From: Micropterus salmoides
Lineage: Eukaryota > Chordata > Actinopteri > Centrarchiformes > Centrarchidae
Assembly (NCBI RefSeq): GCF_014851395.1
Contig: NW_024041150.1
Coordinates: forward strand, 43,822,829-43,886,828
Length of the DNA: 64,000 nt
Direction of reading: 5' to 3'
Numbering within the stretch: position 1 is the stretch's first letter; each line of letters starts with the position of its first letter. A program made the translations under genes and the position numbers. A model generated the notes under the pieces. The model worked only from the letters and a program-made list of their open reading frames with translations. It was not told the DNA's origin and searched no databases. Shown here piece after piece: positions 32,772-44,468 of the stretch.

Positions 32772-33086
32772 ACTCTGTCAGGCTGGTGAACGGGACTAGT
32801 CTGTGCTCAGGCAGACTGGAGGTGAAGTCTAACCAGTCTAACCAGAGGTGGTCCTCAGTGTGTGAAGCTGACTTTGACCAGCAGGATGTAGAGGTGGTCT
32901 GTAGGGAGCTTGGCTGTGGGGCTCCTTCAGTCCTCCAGGGGGCGCTCTATGGAGAAGTGGAGGCTCCGATGTGGACCAAAGAGTTCCAGTGTGGAGGCCA
33001 TGAGTCTGCTCTCCTGGACTGTAGAAGCTCAAGCTCAGCTAGAAACACCTGCTCACCTGGAAAAGCTGTTGGACTCACCTGCTCAG
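32772..33086 (+). CDS. SRCR gene copy C, exon encoding SRCR domain 1
   Basis: A 315 bp phase 1-1 exon, intact, with eight cysteines and the same 9 bp duplication as B (SNQSNQ). It has DVEVVCREL for DADVVCREL and SSSARNTC for SGSARNTC. The donor is GTAGAA. Confidence 0.87.
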
Positions 33087-33165
33087 GTAGAAGAGATTTG
33101 GTTCATTTCTGTTCTGATGAAACTCACTTTACTGTTTTACTGATGACTCTCTGGTTTCTGTTCAG

Positions 33166-33456
33166 AGCCTGTCAGGTTGGTGGGAGGGGCCAGTCGCTGT
33201 GCAGGAACACTGGAGGTGAAACATCAGGGAGACTGGAGACCAGTGAGTGGCCTTTTCGATAGATGGACCCTGAAGACAGCAGCTGTTGCCTGTAGACAGC
33301 TGGACTGTGGCTCTGCTGTTTCTGTAGGAGAGAGAGCGGAGTCCTCATACAGAGCTGTGTGGTGGATCAGGTCTGACTGTGTTCAGTCTGGATCTGCTCT
33401 GAGGGAGTGTGCAGAATTATATTTCTCTTCCACCATACTGGATCTCACCTGCTCAG
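33166..33456 (+). CDS. SRCR gene copy C, exon encoding SRCR domain 2 (six-Cys variant)
   Basis: A 291 bp phase 1-1 exon. The intron before it is only 79 bp because a 14 bp stretch present in A, B and D is missing. It lacks the DD codons after the acceptor and has an extra His (EVKHQGDWRP), both shared with copy D. Six cysteines are present, with no C2 or C7. Confidence 0.86.
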
Positions 33457-34522
33457 GTAAGCCCTTCAGTGACATTATCTATGACATCATCTATGACAGT
33501 AATGTACCCAGGTTGACTCAGCAGCTAGAATGGCAGCAGACTGTCTCTTTTTGGTTGCTACTAAACGTTATCTAAATCAGTAATGAAGTAACGTTAGCTG
33601 TATGTCATTACTATTTACTTGTCCAGGGTGGAGAACATCAGGTCTAAATTAAACTGGTGTACAGCTCTGTCCTGTTCACATATTGTACACCCACATACTA
33701 GTTAAATTATATTTTAGTACTATAATAGTTTTATAATCGCATCCCAGCTTTCAGAATCGTAATTGAATCATGAGGTGCTTAGAGATTCTCCCCCCTAATG
33801 ATAAGAACCATAATTAGGGCCCGAGCACGACCGTGCGAGGTCCCTATTGAATTTGCTCGGATTATTAGGGCCCGAGCACGACCGTGCGAGGTCCCTATTG
33901 AATTTGCTCGGATTTTTTTTTTTTTTTTTTTTTTTCTGCAAAGTAGGCCCAAATGACGTGGCCTAAACATACTCGAAAACTCACCAAAATTTGCAAACAT
34001 GTCAGAACCGGTGAAAAATTTCGTATTCTACAAGTTTCGCACATGGGCGTGGCAAAATGACTCGCTAGCGCCACCTAGAAAATTGGAAAAGATTAGCCCC
34101 TCGTTCACGTTCAACCTACATGTACGAAATTTTCTGGGGACATGTATCGTATCAAGACGCACAAAAAAGCCTCAAGAACCCATAGCCTAAAGTCAACAGG
34201 AAGTCGGCCATTTTGAATTTTATGGCCATTTTTGGATGATTTGCACACTTCGTACTTTAACGAACTCCTCCTAGGGATTTAGTCGGATCGACGTCAAATT
34301 TCTGCTGTGCCCTCTAAAGGCATTGACGATGAAAAGTTGTGCTATTTGCAAGTTTTCGTCAATGGGCGTGTCTGTGGCGTGGCGTCAAAGATCAACTCTT
34401 CGCCATGACACGGAAGTTGTCGTATCTTCAGTGTACATGCTCACATCTGGACCAAACTGTACATGTAGGATGAGAGTCTCGCCCTGAACACATGTACATG
34501 CTGACATTCACCCACAGTCATA

Positions 34523-34536
34523 GCGCCACCTGCTGG
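34523..34536 (-). promoter_or_regulatory. CTCF-consensus motif in E3, unit 1
   Basis: GCGCCACCTGCTGG; minus-strand core CCAGCAGGTGGC. Confidence 0.5.
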
Positions 34537-34990
34537 CAACAGGAAGTGACTTTTAACGAAGCAGCCCCCGCCGCATGTTTCACCTACGTGCACAAATTTT
34601 CTGTGGTACGTGTATCTTGTCCAGACGCACAAAAAAGTCTCTTGGAGCCATAGCCTAAACCCAACAGGAAGTCGGCCATTTTGAATTTTACGTCAAATTT
34701 TGGATGATTTACACACTTCGTACTTTAACGAACTCCTCCTAGGGATTTAGTCCGACCGACCTCAAATTTCTGCTGTGCCTTCTAAAGGCATTGAAGATGA
34801 AAAGTTGTGCTATTTGCAAGTTTTCGTCAATGGGCGTGTCCGTGGCGTGGCGTCAAAGATCAGCTCTTCGCCATGACACGGAAGTTGTCGTAACTTCAGT
34901 GTACATGCTCACATCTGCACCAAACTGTACATGTAGGATGAGAGTCCCGCCCTGAACACATGTACATGCTGACATTCACCCACAGTCATA

Positions 34991-35004
34991 GCGCCACCTG
35001 CTGG
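34991..35004 (-). promoter_or_regulatory. CTCF-consensus motif in E3, unit 2
   Basis: Same 14-mer, 468 bp after unit 1. Confidence 0.5.
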
Positions 35005-35458
35005 CAACAGGAAGTGACTTGTAACAAAGCAGCCCCCGCCGCATGTTTCACCTGCGTGCACAAATTTTCTGTGGTACGTGTATCTTGTCCAGACGCACAA
35101 AAAAGTCTCTTGGAGCCATAGCCTAAACCCAACAGGAAGTCGGCCATTTTGAATTTTACGTCAAATTTTGGATGATTTACACACTTCGTACTTTAACGAA
35201 CTCCTCCTAGGGATTTAGTCCGACCGACCTCAAATTTCTGCTGTGCCTTCTAAAGGCATTGAAGATGAAAAGTTGTGCTATTTGCAAGTTTTCGTCAATG
35301 GGCGTGTCCGTGGCGTGGCGTCAAAGATCAGCTCTTCGCCATGACACGGAAGTTGTCGTAACTTCAGTGTACATGCTCACATCTGCACCAAACTGTACAT
35401 GTAGGATGAGAGTCCCGCCCTGAACACATGTACATGCTGACATTCACCCACAGTCATA

Positions 35459-35472
35459 GCGCCACCTGCTGG
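35459..35472 (-). promoter_or_regulatory. CTCF-consensus motif in E3, unit 3
   Basis: Same 14-mer, 468 bp after unit 2. Confidence 0.5.
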
Positions 35473-35717
35473 CAACAGGAAGTGACTTGTAACAAAGCAG
35501 CCCCCGCCGCATGTTTCACCTACGTGCACGAATTTTCTGTGGTACGTGTATCTTGTCCAGACGCACAAAAAAGCCTCTTGGAGCGATGCCCTAAAATCAA
35601 CAGGAAGTAGGCCATTTTGAATTTTACTTCGCCATGACACAGGAAGTTGTTGTAACTTCAGTGTACATGCTCACATCTTAACCAAACTTTACGTGCTTGA
35701 TAACTCTCCCACCCCGT

Positions 35718-36119
35718 TATGGAGGACCGATCCTGACACAGCCAGAAATAAATACAGAAATAAATAAATGCTCAATAAATAAATAAGCATCCAATTAAAT
35801 ACACAAAAAAATAAAGTAAATAAATAAATGTAGGTAGTAATTAAATTATACAAGGAGACATAAATGTTTATATTTTAATTAGTGCCTTTACTTATTCACC
35901 TTTGTTATAATTAGCTTATTTGTTTATTCAACTTTATTTATTACAATTTTTTTAATGTATTTATTTATGTGTGTGTTTTAATATTTTTGTCTGTTTTATT
36001 CTTCCTTTGTATTTATTTACCTTATTTATTTTCACCCATGGTATTTATTTCTGCCTGTCTTTTTTAAATTTTTGTATGCATTTCTGCCTCATTATGCAAA
36101 TGAGGAGGGGCTGTGTCCC
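35718..36119. mobile_element. AT-rich insert in E3
   Basis: This block, full of AAATAAAT and TATTTATT words, is absent from E1 and E2, where flanking sequence is continuous. It begins near TTATGGAGGACCGATCCTGA and ends near GAGGAGGGGCTGTGTCCC. An octamer ATGCAAAT lies at 36094-36101. It is probably a short DNA element; class unknown. Confidence 0.5.
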
Positions 36120-37741
36120 AAGGGGTCATCTTCTCTGCTATTGGTGGACCAGTCAGACAGGAGAGCTCCTACTCTACCTGCAGACATCAACGATCTTGCC
36201 CCTCACACAGTCAGATGGCTTCCTTCAGTGCACTGAGGTGTTTAACAACTCTGAAGACACTACCAGCCATGTCTTCCTTCTCTTTTCATGTAGATGCTCC
36301 AACAGACAGTGCTTTCAGTTTGCTGCATGCATGGACACAGAACTGCGATATAGGGAGAAGCACACGGTCAGCTGGCTGCAGCTAAATCTGGAGTGCACTC
36401 GTATTCAATTCTGTATGGTAAATTCAGTTTTAACGGAGCAGAGCGAGCTGACAGGCAGAGTTAGAGACTTTTTCTGTCCGTTTCTCTCTTTACAAAGACG
36501 CATGTTGCAGTCAGAGTCTTCTCTGAGATGCGAGCACGACATACAACACAATTTATCAAAATTACACATCGGATATACAGTATGAAAATAAGATTGATTG
36601 GATTATACTCACAGGAAGTATAAAACCTCTTACATGGTTCTATTAAAAGTAAAGTAACACAAAAATGTCAGGGAAATTACTTTACTTAGATTTCAGGACT
36701 GCAGTTGTACATTTGAAATACCTTCCTACCTTTCTGATAGGAAGCCTTCTTGAGGTGGTATAAAACATTTCTTCTTATATTCTGATTTGAGTTGTGGACA
36801 ACTATGACCACATGAATTAAAAAAATTAAACATTTCACTGCCCAAGTCAGCTATAACACAAGTCTTGTTCATCAGACTACATGCTGTACAGTATTTGTGG
36901 ACAGATTTTGTCCCAGGATTTATTATGCATTTCTTCTTCTTCGTTGCATGATTTAGAATAATAAGGTCAGAAATGGGTCTATTCTGAGTTCATCCTGCAC
37001 TGCAGCAGCTAATAAAGTCCATTTAATCCCAAAAACGCTTTTCTTTTAGGCAGGCTGGAGCAGAAAACAACTCACCTTTCTCAAGTTGTACAGTAATGTC
37101 ACATGTGTATGAAGGTGGATCAAACAAGCTAATCTTAAATGTCAAAGTAGAGAGGAGCCTAGTAGGCCTATTTATTTTCATTCATTACACAATATGAATA
37201 AGCTATGCAGACAGTTGTAAAGAAAGAACATCTTTTTCTTCTGTTCTCTACTTGTTATAGTTACACAGTATTAGGGGTGTGGGCTGTATTAAAAGTATCC
37301 ACTGTTCTACCATGCTCTAACACACAGTAACGATGAAATGTGTGCTGTTCTCACATTCTTCCTCTGTATGTACACATAAACAACAAAGCAGGGAAATATA
37401 AAAGGAATTTATTTTATTGTTTGGGCACATTATTGTTCAGTGTACATGCTCACATCTGAAACAAACTTTACGTGCTTGATAACTGTCCCACCCTGCAGAC
37501 ATCTACACACCAATACCGATTTATATTCATAGCGGCAAGTGCTATGTAGCTCCACATAGGGGACACAGGAAGTGACATATAACACCTTCATAACCGCGTA
37601 GGAAATTCACAGCCGCACCGGCAGAGCTCCAGAATGTGCAACTCGGCCAGCTCACGCGCGGACGCGCTTACAAGAGCGAGGGCCCGCCCAACGCTGCTTG
37701 CAGCTTTAATACTTTCTTTGGTTTCTATTTTCTTCCCTCAA

Positions 37742-37767
37742 TGAAAGAATTTAACAGTGATGAGTGA
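37742..37767 (+). pseudogene. SRCR gene copy C, terminal exon with destroyed acceptor
   Basis: It encodes the same V-K-E-F-N-S-D-E-stop end as copy A, but the preceding acceptor reads CCCTCAA instead of CCTTCAG, so AG has become AA (37740-37741). The AATAAA is retained at 37842-37847. E3 separates it from domain 2 by about 4 kb. Confidence 0.5.
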
Positions 37768-38021
37768 AGCTGACTCTGAGACAGTGAGAGAAGTTAAGAC
37801 AAAAAGATGTGGAAAGGATAAGAGTGACCAGTAGTAGATCAAATAAAGTACCGTAACATGATAATATACGGGCATGTTGTTCATCCTACTGTGCTACTTC
37901 CTACAGAAATATAATATAATTTGAGTAAATGTTCTTCTGTTGGCCTGATATTCAATTCACAGTATTGAAGAACACATTTACTTGACATTGTTGCATTTGC
38001 AGTTGCTATTAGAGCAGCCTA

Positions 38022-38170
38022 CAGTGGGGCCAAAAAGTATTTAGTCAGCCACTGATTGTGCATTTTCTCCTACTTAGAAAGATGAGAGAGTTCTGTAATT
38101 TTCATCATAGGTACACTTCCACTATGAGAGACAAAATGAGAAACAAAAATCAGGAACAGGAATTACACCT
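38022..38170 (+). mobile_element. Tc1/mariner-like 5' end fragment
   Basis: It starts CAGTGGGGCCAAAAAGTATTTAGTCAGCC directly after a TA, the usual start of a fish Tc1-like element, and continues for about 150 bp. The transposase region is absent. Confidence 0.7.
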
Positions 38171-38171
38171 G

Positions 38172-38616
38172 ATGTGAAAGCTACTGAGCAAACGTTCAAA
38201 TTGAGTTGAAATATGGTGATTTTTGTAGTGGATTATGGTAAGATGTGGAACAATGATGTTGTGGACTGGTAAAAACTTCTACCATCTGCTAGGTTACGGT
38301 CGCAGTCTGAAGGCTTTGATTTGGATCACACTACCTTGTTTATTACGACCCGCCCTTCTCTGCTTCTGATTGGCTAGTAGTCCTTACCTGGGAACTGCGA
38401 ATGTGCAACTCTCAACAAAGATTTTGTACAAGTAAGATGCATCACTCTGTAGCTCAAGAGCGGAGCGTACAACACACAGGGTGAAAAGAGGAGCTGCAGA
38501 AATGTGCAGTATGAGAAAAATATGGTGTTTTTGGAAAATTAAACCATGTAAACCTGTTCTGGTACAACCCCTAATTAAGATTTTGAACCTGAAAATGAGC
38601 ATAATACCACCTCTTT
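38172..38616 (-). mobile_element. TTAA-bordered MITE (piggyBac-like)
   Basis: Its right edge is CATAATACCACCTCTTTAA, ending in TTAA at 38613-38616. The copy A flank has AACTTAACATTC at the same place. It is non-coding. The left boundary is uncertain, because sequence between the Tc1 fragment and this element has been deleted relative to copy A. Confidence 0.5.
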
Positions 38617-38930
38617 AACATTCATTCTGTGAACTCTCCAGATGAGTAATGCTGTTTACACCATAGTCCTACCACACCTTGGTTATGTAACTTAAAAATA
38701 GTAACATCAGAAACGTTTTGCTTCTTTTTAGTTGCCAGGAGTGAAAATGAGTGATCCTCAATGTTGGTTGTGTTTTGGATTAACTACAGCTGGAGAACAA
38801 TTAAATAATAGGTTGTAGGCCCTAAAGGGTGATTATTTTCCAAAGCAACCGTCTCTTTCCCAGATAGTGTGCAGATTTTTAGGCATTCTATCATCTCAAA
38901 CAGCAGGAAGAAAAGTGCATTTAGCCGGCT

Positions 38931-39389
38931 TGATGTCCAAACAAGGTAATCCAGGAAAACACAGGGAAATCCAATACAGGGAAAACGGCGCACAAGGCGG
39001 AACACTCAACATGACGCAAGGACGTGACAAAGACTAGAGAGACAAGCAGGCATACATATACACAGGGACTAACGAGCGGGGCAGGAGCAACACAGGTGAG
39101 CGGGATCATGGCTAACGACAGAGACAGAGAGACAAGCAGGCAGGCAGAGAGACAGCAGGTGGAAACAGAGAACACTAGACAAGCAGACATGGGGCAGAGT
39201 GAATAACCAAGAAGACAGAAACACACACAAGTTACAAAGAACCAGAACCTAAACGAGAACACAGAACTAGAAAACAGAGTACAGAGGAGACCAAACCACA
39301 ATAATGCAAACAATGAATACCAAAACATGAACTAAGGACATGGAACTAAACTCAGATTCCCAAACAAGACACACAGACAGGATCATGAC
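38931..39389 (-). mobile_element. Solo LTR-like sequence
   Basis: Read on the minus strand it begins TGTCATGATCCTGTCTGTGT, like a fish Gypsy-type LTR, and is free of coding sequence. It contains tracts of AGAGACAAGCAGG on the plus strand. The left edge and the target duplication are unclear. Confidence 0.45.
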
Positions 39390-39399
39390 ATTTTATGCT

Positions 39400-39707
39400 T
39401 TTTAGTCCAGTTATCCAATGAAGGTTGAGGTCAAGGGCAACTGGACTTGGTTGAAGATACTAATAGACGTTACATCACTTATCGAAGAGACTTCTTCAGT
39501 TCTGACTGACTGGTAGGGAAACTCAGCTATTTAACCATTGGGATTGTTAGCTAGGATCGATCCTGCTCGTTTGTTAGTGCTCCTGGCTGAGGTAACGACA
39601 GTTGTCATGGTCGTTAGAGCCACCTGTGGCCAAGTCTGAACGACCATCGTTGCCTTTACTTGAGGCCAAGAGGAAATACTTGTTCCATTTCCTTACAGAT
39701 TCTACTG
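39400..39707 (-). mobile_element. Penelope-like element 3' fragment
   Basis: The minus-strand counterpart of the 3' end seen at 3500-3800 (words GAAGAAGTCTCTTCGATAAG and GGTTAAATAGCTGAGTTTCC). A short piece of reverse-transcriptase sequence (TTCCTTACAGATTCTACT) follows at 39688-39705, showing an internal deletion. Confidence 0.75.
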
Positions 39708-40238
39708 AATCAGAATCAGAATCAGCTTTATTGCCAGGTATGTGTTCACATACAAGGAATTTGACTCAGGATTGTACTTTGCTCATGATGTGCTTACTCA
39801 TACAAAAATACCATAACACAATAATAAAATAACTATAAAATAAAATCAGACACAAACTACAGTATAGACAACACCAATATACACACTTTGGACAAAACAA
39901 TATAGACATATTGACAAATAGTGCAGTGATCAGATATGTACATGTTGATGGTGGATATGATATACAGGTACACATACACATACATGCATACATGTACACA
40001 TGTACACAGTATGGTGGAGCATAGTGCAAAGGATGCTGGAAAAAATAAATAAGACCTTAAGACCTGAGGTAGGTGTATAGGTATATAGTATATACAATAT
40101 GACATAGTGTGAACAGCACTGAAACAGAGAATGGTGAATCAATAAATAATAAGTGGTAACCAGTAAACAGGTGGATGATTTGAGGCAGAGTTACTGGGTT
40201 GTTGCCCAGGAATTGTTCCTGACACTGTGAGTCAGAAA

Positions 40239-41461
40239 TCAGCTGTTCATCAAAGTGATGGCTTGTGGGAAGAAACTGAGTCTGTTGGTTTTGTACAGTG
40301 TTCTGTAGCGCCTACCAGAGGGGAGGAACAGCTTGTGTCCGGGGTGAGATGGATCTGCAGTGATGTTTCCTGCCCGTTTCCTGACTGAAATGTATAAGCC
40401 CTGAATGGAGGGCAAGTTGGAACCGATTATTTTATCTGCAGTCCTGACTGTCCGTTGTAGTCTGCTCCTGTCCTTTTTAGTGGCAGATCCAAACCAGACA
40501 GTGATAGAGGTGCAGAGGACAGACTGGATGATGGCTGTGTAGAACTGGATCAGCAGCACCTTAGGCAAGTTGAGCTTCCTGAGCTGATGCAGGAAGTACA
40601 TCCTCTGCTGGGCCTTCTTGATGATGGTGTCGATGTTGGGCTCCCACTTCAGGTCCTGGGATATAGTGGAACCCAGAAACCTGAAGGATTCCACAGCAGA
40701 CACAGGGCTGTTGAGTATGGTGATGGGGTGCAGAGTGGGGCTCCTCCTGAAGTCCACGGTCATCTCCACAGTTTTGAGCGTGTTAAGCTCTAAGTTGTAC
40801 TGACCGCTCCAGAGAGCCAGCTGATTAACCCCCCGTCTTTAGGCCGACTCGTCACCGTCCCGGATGAGGCCAATGACCGTTGTGTCGTCAGCGCGAACTT
40901 CAGGAATTTGACAGAGCGGGGGGAGAGCACACATCCCTGGGGGGCGCCAGTGCTGGATGTGATGTTTCCCAGCCTCACCTGCTGACTCCTGTCAGTCAGG
41001 AAGTTTGTGATCCACTGACAGGTGGAGGCTGGCACAGTGAGCTGGGTGAGTTTGGTGCTGAGGATGTCCGGGATGATGGTGTTGAACGCCAAACTGAAGT
41101 CCACGAACAGGATCCTTGCATATGTCCCTGGAGAGTCGAGGTGTTGCAGGATGTAATGCAGACCCAAGTTGACAGCATCATCCACTGACCTGTTAACCCT
41201 GTAGGCAAACTGCAAGGGGTCCAGCAAGGGGCCTGTAATGTCCTTCAGGTGGGCCAACACCAGTCTTTCAAAGGACTTCATGACTACAGATGTCAGGGCG
41301 ACAGGCTTGTAGTCATTTAGTCCAGAGATGGAGGTTTTTCTTGGGACCGGGATGACTGTGGAGCGTTTGAAGCAGGAGGGAACGTCACACAGCTCCAGTG
41401 ATCTGTTGAAGATCTGTGTGAAGATGGGGGCCAGCTGGTCCGCACAGATTTTCAGGCACAA
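40239..41461 (-). pseudogene. LINE ORF2 reverse transcriptase and C-terminus, broken
   Basis: Minus-strand blocks: CADQLAPIFTQIFNRSLELC, then RSTVIPVPRK, LDPLQFAYRVNRSVDDAVNL, ILFVDFSLAFNTIIPDIL (motif A) and STGAPQGCVLSP. The YADD block is degraded around 40850. The C-terminus is EMTVDFRRSPTLHPI, LKWEPNIDTIIKKAQQRMYF and ADPSHPGHKLFLPSGRRYRT. At least two frameshifts are present. Confidence 0.82.
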
Positions 41462-41567
41462 TGGTGAGACACCATCAGGTCCAGGAGCCTTCCTAATCTG
41501 AGGTCAGAGGGGAAGGTGACTGTTTGAAGATGGCGTTGGAGTGGGGGAGAGGTGTGACTCTGGGCTT

Positions 41568-42789
41568 TTAAAACCTACAGTAGAAACCATTCAGCTCGTC
41601 TGCCAGTTGTTGAGTACCAGGATTGTTGGGGGATGGTCTTCTGTAGTTAGTGAGGCTTCTCCACACTGACGCAGGGTCGTTGGCTGCAAAGCTGTTATTT
41701 AGATTTTCAGCATAGCATCTCTTTGCAACTTTGACCTTAGTCAGCGTGTTCCTGGCCTGGTTGTACAAGACTCTGTCCCCACTTCTGAAGGCCTCCTCCT
41801 TGGTCTGACGAAGCTGCCTGAGTTTCGCTGTGAACCAGGGTTTTTGGTTGTTGTATGTTCGGAAGGTTTTAGTCGGCACACACGTCCTCACAAAAACTGA
41901 TGTAGGATGTCACAGTGTCAGTTAGTTCGTCCAGGTCAGGGGCTGTAACCTCAAAAACACTCCAATCAGTGCAGTCAAAGCAGGCCTGTAACTCCAGCTT
42001 TGAGTCGTTGGTCCATCTTTTTACATTCTTAGCAGATTTCAGTTTTTGGCTGTGTGACGGGAGAAGATGAACCAGACAGTGATCAGAGAGTCCCAATGCT
42101 GCACGGGGGACAGAGCGATAGACGTCCTTTAATGTTGTGTAGCAGTGGTCCAGTGTGTTAATGTCCCTGGTGGGACACTTAATATGCTGGCTGTACTTTG
42201 GGTGTTCATGGCTGAGGTTTGCTTTGTTAAAGTCCCCAATAACAATGAGCAGGGAGTCTGGGTGTTTTTCTCCACGTTAGTTATCTGGTCGGCCAGGTGT
42301 AGTAACGCGTCACTAACACAGGCCTGAGGTGGAATGTAAACAGTGACCAGAGCAAACGAGGAAAACTCCCGCGGTGAATAAAACGGTTTACAGTTTATAA
42401 ATTATGTCTCTAGGTGAGGCCTGCATGATTTCTTCAACACTGTGACATCTATCCGAGTTAGTTCTATTGAGAAGCAGAAGTTCGTCCATTTTGTTTGCCA
42501 GAGAGCGGACATTCGCCAGGTGAATTGAAGGGAGCACAGTGCAAAAACCCCACTGTCTCAGCTTAACCAGCGCGCCTGCACGTTTTCCCCTGCAACGTTT
42601 CCAGAGGATCCCAAACAGAGCTGCCGCTCCTCCAACTAATAATTCCGGGAAAGTTCCAGGGTCAATAAAGAGCAGTGGAATATTATGAGCAGCTGAAATT
42701 CCAATGTTTAAGAGCTCATCTCTGGTAAAAGTTACCAGAGAGGGACGGCAGAAAACAGCGGTGTCACCTCCAGAAATCAAATCCTGCAC
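41568..42789 (-). pseudogene. LINE ORF2 N-terminal region and APE endonuclease, broken
   Basis: Minus-strand words: RAGALVKLRQWGFCTVLPSI, then HLANVRSLANKMDELLLLNR (start of the APE domain); later SDHCLVHLLPSHSQKLKS (the SDH end of the domain); then CVPTKTFRTYNNQKPWFTAK and the linker RRPSPNNPGTQQLADELNGF. About 230 bp of the endonuclease (42100-42380) is out of frame and partly deleted. Confidence 0.8.
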
Positions 42790-42794
42790 TTCCT

Positions 42795-43865
42795 CACTGA
42801 TGGACCCGTTTCAGTTCGCCTACCAAGCCAACCATTTAGTTGAGGATGCAATCAGTATAACACTCCACCTGCAACACCTGGAATCACAAAACACCTATAC
42901 ACCTTAACACTATTAACCCATTTAAACTCTTTACCACACTCTTGGACATGAACCTTGACCCAGCCATATGCCACTGGATAAGGAGCTTCCTGTGGAATAG
43001 ACCACAGAGGGTGAAGGTTAATAACATAACCTCATACCCTCTCACCCTAAGTACAGGAGCTCCTCAGGGCTGTGTTCTCTCCCCATTGGCTCTTCTCCCT
43101 TTACACCGCACACTTTGCATCCACAGACACTTCAGTGAAGACAATAAAGTATGACAAACAGACAACAGTACAGACAAACGCCAACCTAATCACCATCACT
43201 GACTCCTTTAAATTCTTAGAAACACACATTAGCAATAACCTGAAGTGGACAACTAACACCAAACACATCATTGCAAAAGCTCAACAGAGACTTTACTTCC
43301 TCAGACAGCTTACAAAAAACAGATCAAGCATCAACTCCTTGTTCTGTTCTACTGCGCTATCATCAAGTCCATTACTACCTCATCAATCACAGTATGATAT
43401 GGTAGCAAAGACAGCCAAACAAAGAAAAAACTACAGTAGACTGTCAACAAAGCATCCAAGATCATAGGAAAAACACGGCCCTCAGATGATTCCCTCTATG
43501 CACATCGGACTGTAAAGCAAGCAAAGAAAATCATCTCCGACCCCTCACATCCTGCTCACCACCTCTTCCACCTCCTTCCCTCAGGGAGGCACTACAGGTC
43601 ACTCTCCACCAAAACCAAACGCTTCACAAACAGCTTTTTTCCCATAGCCATCAGGACTCTGAACTCCTCTCTTTGGTTTAGTTGCATTCTCATACACTAT
43701 AGCGTGGTGATTTACCCACTGTATTCTGTATTTTACATGTTGTGAAGTGTATTGTCTATTTGTTGGTTGTAGTGGATACACATGATGCAGAGCTTAAACA
43801 TACTGTACCGAAAACGAATTCCACCGGCATTGTCACGTATCTAATAAGACACTCTAACCTAATCT
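42795..43865 (+). pseudogene. CR1/L2/Rex-type LINE reverse-transcriptase end and 3' UTR
   Basis: Plus-strand blocks: MDPFQFAYQANHLVEDAISI, then LSTGAPQGCVLSPLALL and SFKFLETHISNNLKWTTNTK, AKAQQRLYFLRQLTK. The motif A and YADD blocks are deleted. The 3' end (43660-43865) matches 3806-4000. Confidence 0.78.
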
Positions 43866-44069
43866 AATTTAATCAGAGTATTAAATGGAAATGTGCTGGT
43901 GAACTTGCTGCAGTCTGTGCTGGTAGAAAGATATGTTCTGTTGTTAATGATGAACTGATGTTGGAGTTGTGCTGAGTCCACCTTGAATCACTGAATTGTT
44001 GTTTCATGACATGTTTTTCTTTTGCGTCTGCTGTCTTTATCTCTATTTCATCTTCTGTTATCTCTCCAG

Positions 44070-44375
44070 ACTCTGTCAGGCTGGTGAACGGGACTAGTCT
44101 GTGCTCAGGGAGACTGGAGGTGAAGTCTAACCAGAGGTGGTCCTCAGTGTGTGAAGCTGACTTTGACCAGCAGGATGCAGAGGTGGTCTGTAGGGAGCTT
44201 GGCTGTGGGGCTCCATCAGTCCTCCAGGGGGCGCTCTATGGAGAAGTGGAGGCTCCGATGTGGACCAAAGAGTTCCAGTGTGGAGGCCATGAGTCTGCTC
44301 TCCTGGACTGTAGAAGCTCAGGCTCAGCTAGAAACACCTGCTCACCTGGAAAAGCTGTTGGACTCACCTGCTCAG
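44070..44375 (+). CDS. SRCR gene copy D, exon encoding SRCR domain 1
   Basis: A 306 bp phase 1-1 exon with acceptor TCTCTCCAG and donor GTAGAA; eight cysteines, intact. It lacks the 9 bp duplication of B and C, like copy A. It is the 5' partner of the only membrane-anchored end found in the window. Confidence 0.88.
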
Positions 44376-44468
44376 GTAGAAGAGGAGCTGCAGCTTTGAT
44401 TTGGTTCATTTCTGTTCTGATGAAACTCACTTTACTGTTTTACTGATGACTCTCTGGTTTCTGTTCAG

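Larger units (their letters stand above)
34429..35640. repeat. 468 bp tandem repeat inside E3
   Basis: The word CAGTGTACATGCTCACATCT starts at 34429, 34897 and 35365, spaced exactly 468 bp. The units are almost identical. Each carries one CTCF-consensus motif and the word GAAGTCGGCCATTTTGAATT. Confidence 0.92.
33814..37705. mobile_element. TTAA-associated repeat element E3, inserted in the copy C flank
   Basis: The empty site is visible in the copy A flank (5222-5234, AACCTTAATACTTTC). In copy C the element is bounded by ATAA on the left (33810-33813, a mutated TTAA) and TTAA on the right (37706-37709). It has two tandem left ends (from 33817 and 33868) and three copies of the 468 bp internal unit (about 34430-35620). 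An AT-rich insert of about 400 bp lies at 35718-36119. The middle segment is at 36120-37438 and the right end is GCTTGCAGCT. Length 3.9 kb. Confidence 0.82.
39708..42789 (-). mobile_element. CR1/L2/Rex-type LINE, nearly full length
   Basis: Its 3' tail (39708-39780) ends in a GATTCT repeat (AATCAGAATCAGAATCAGC on the plus strand). The coding region reads leftward from 42789. Parts in order on the minus strand: an N-terminal region, an endonuclease, a reverse transcriptase and a C-terminal tail. It meets a second LINE in the opposite orientation at about 42790. Confidence 0.85.

Noticed and set aside
38931..39389. Considered as a partner LTR for the element at 53559
   Set aside because: Apart from a TGTCA start the sequences do not match.
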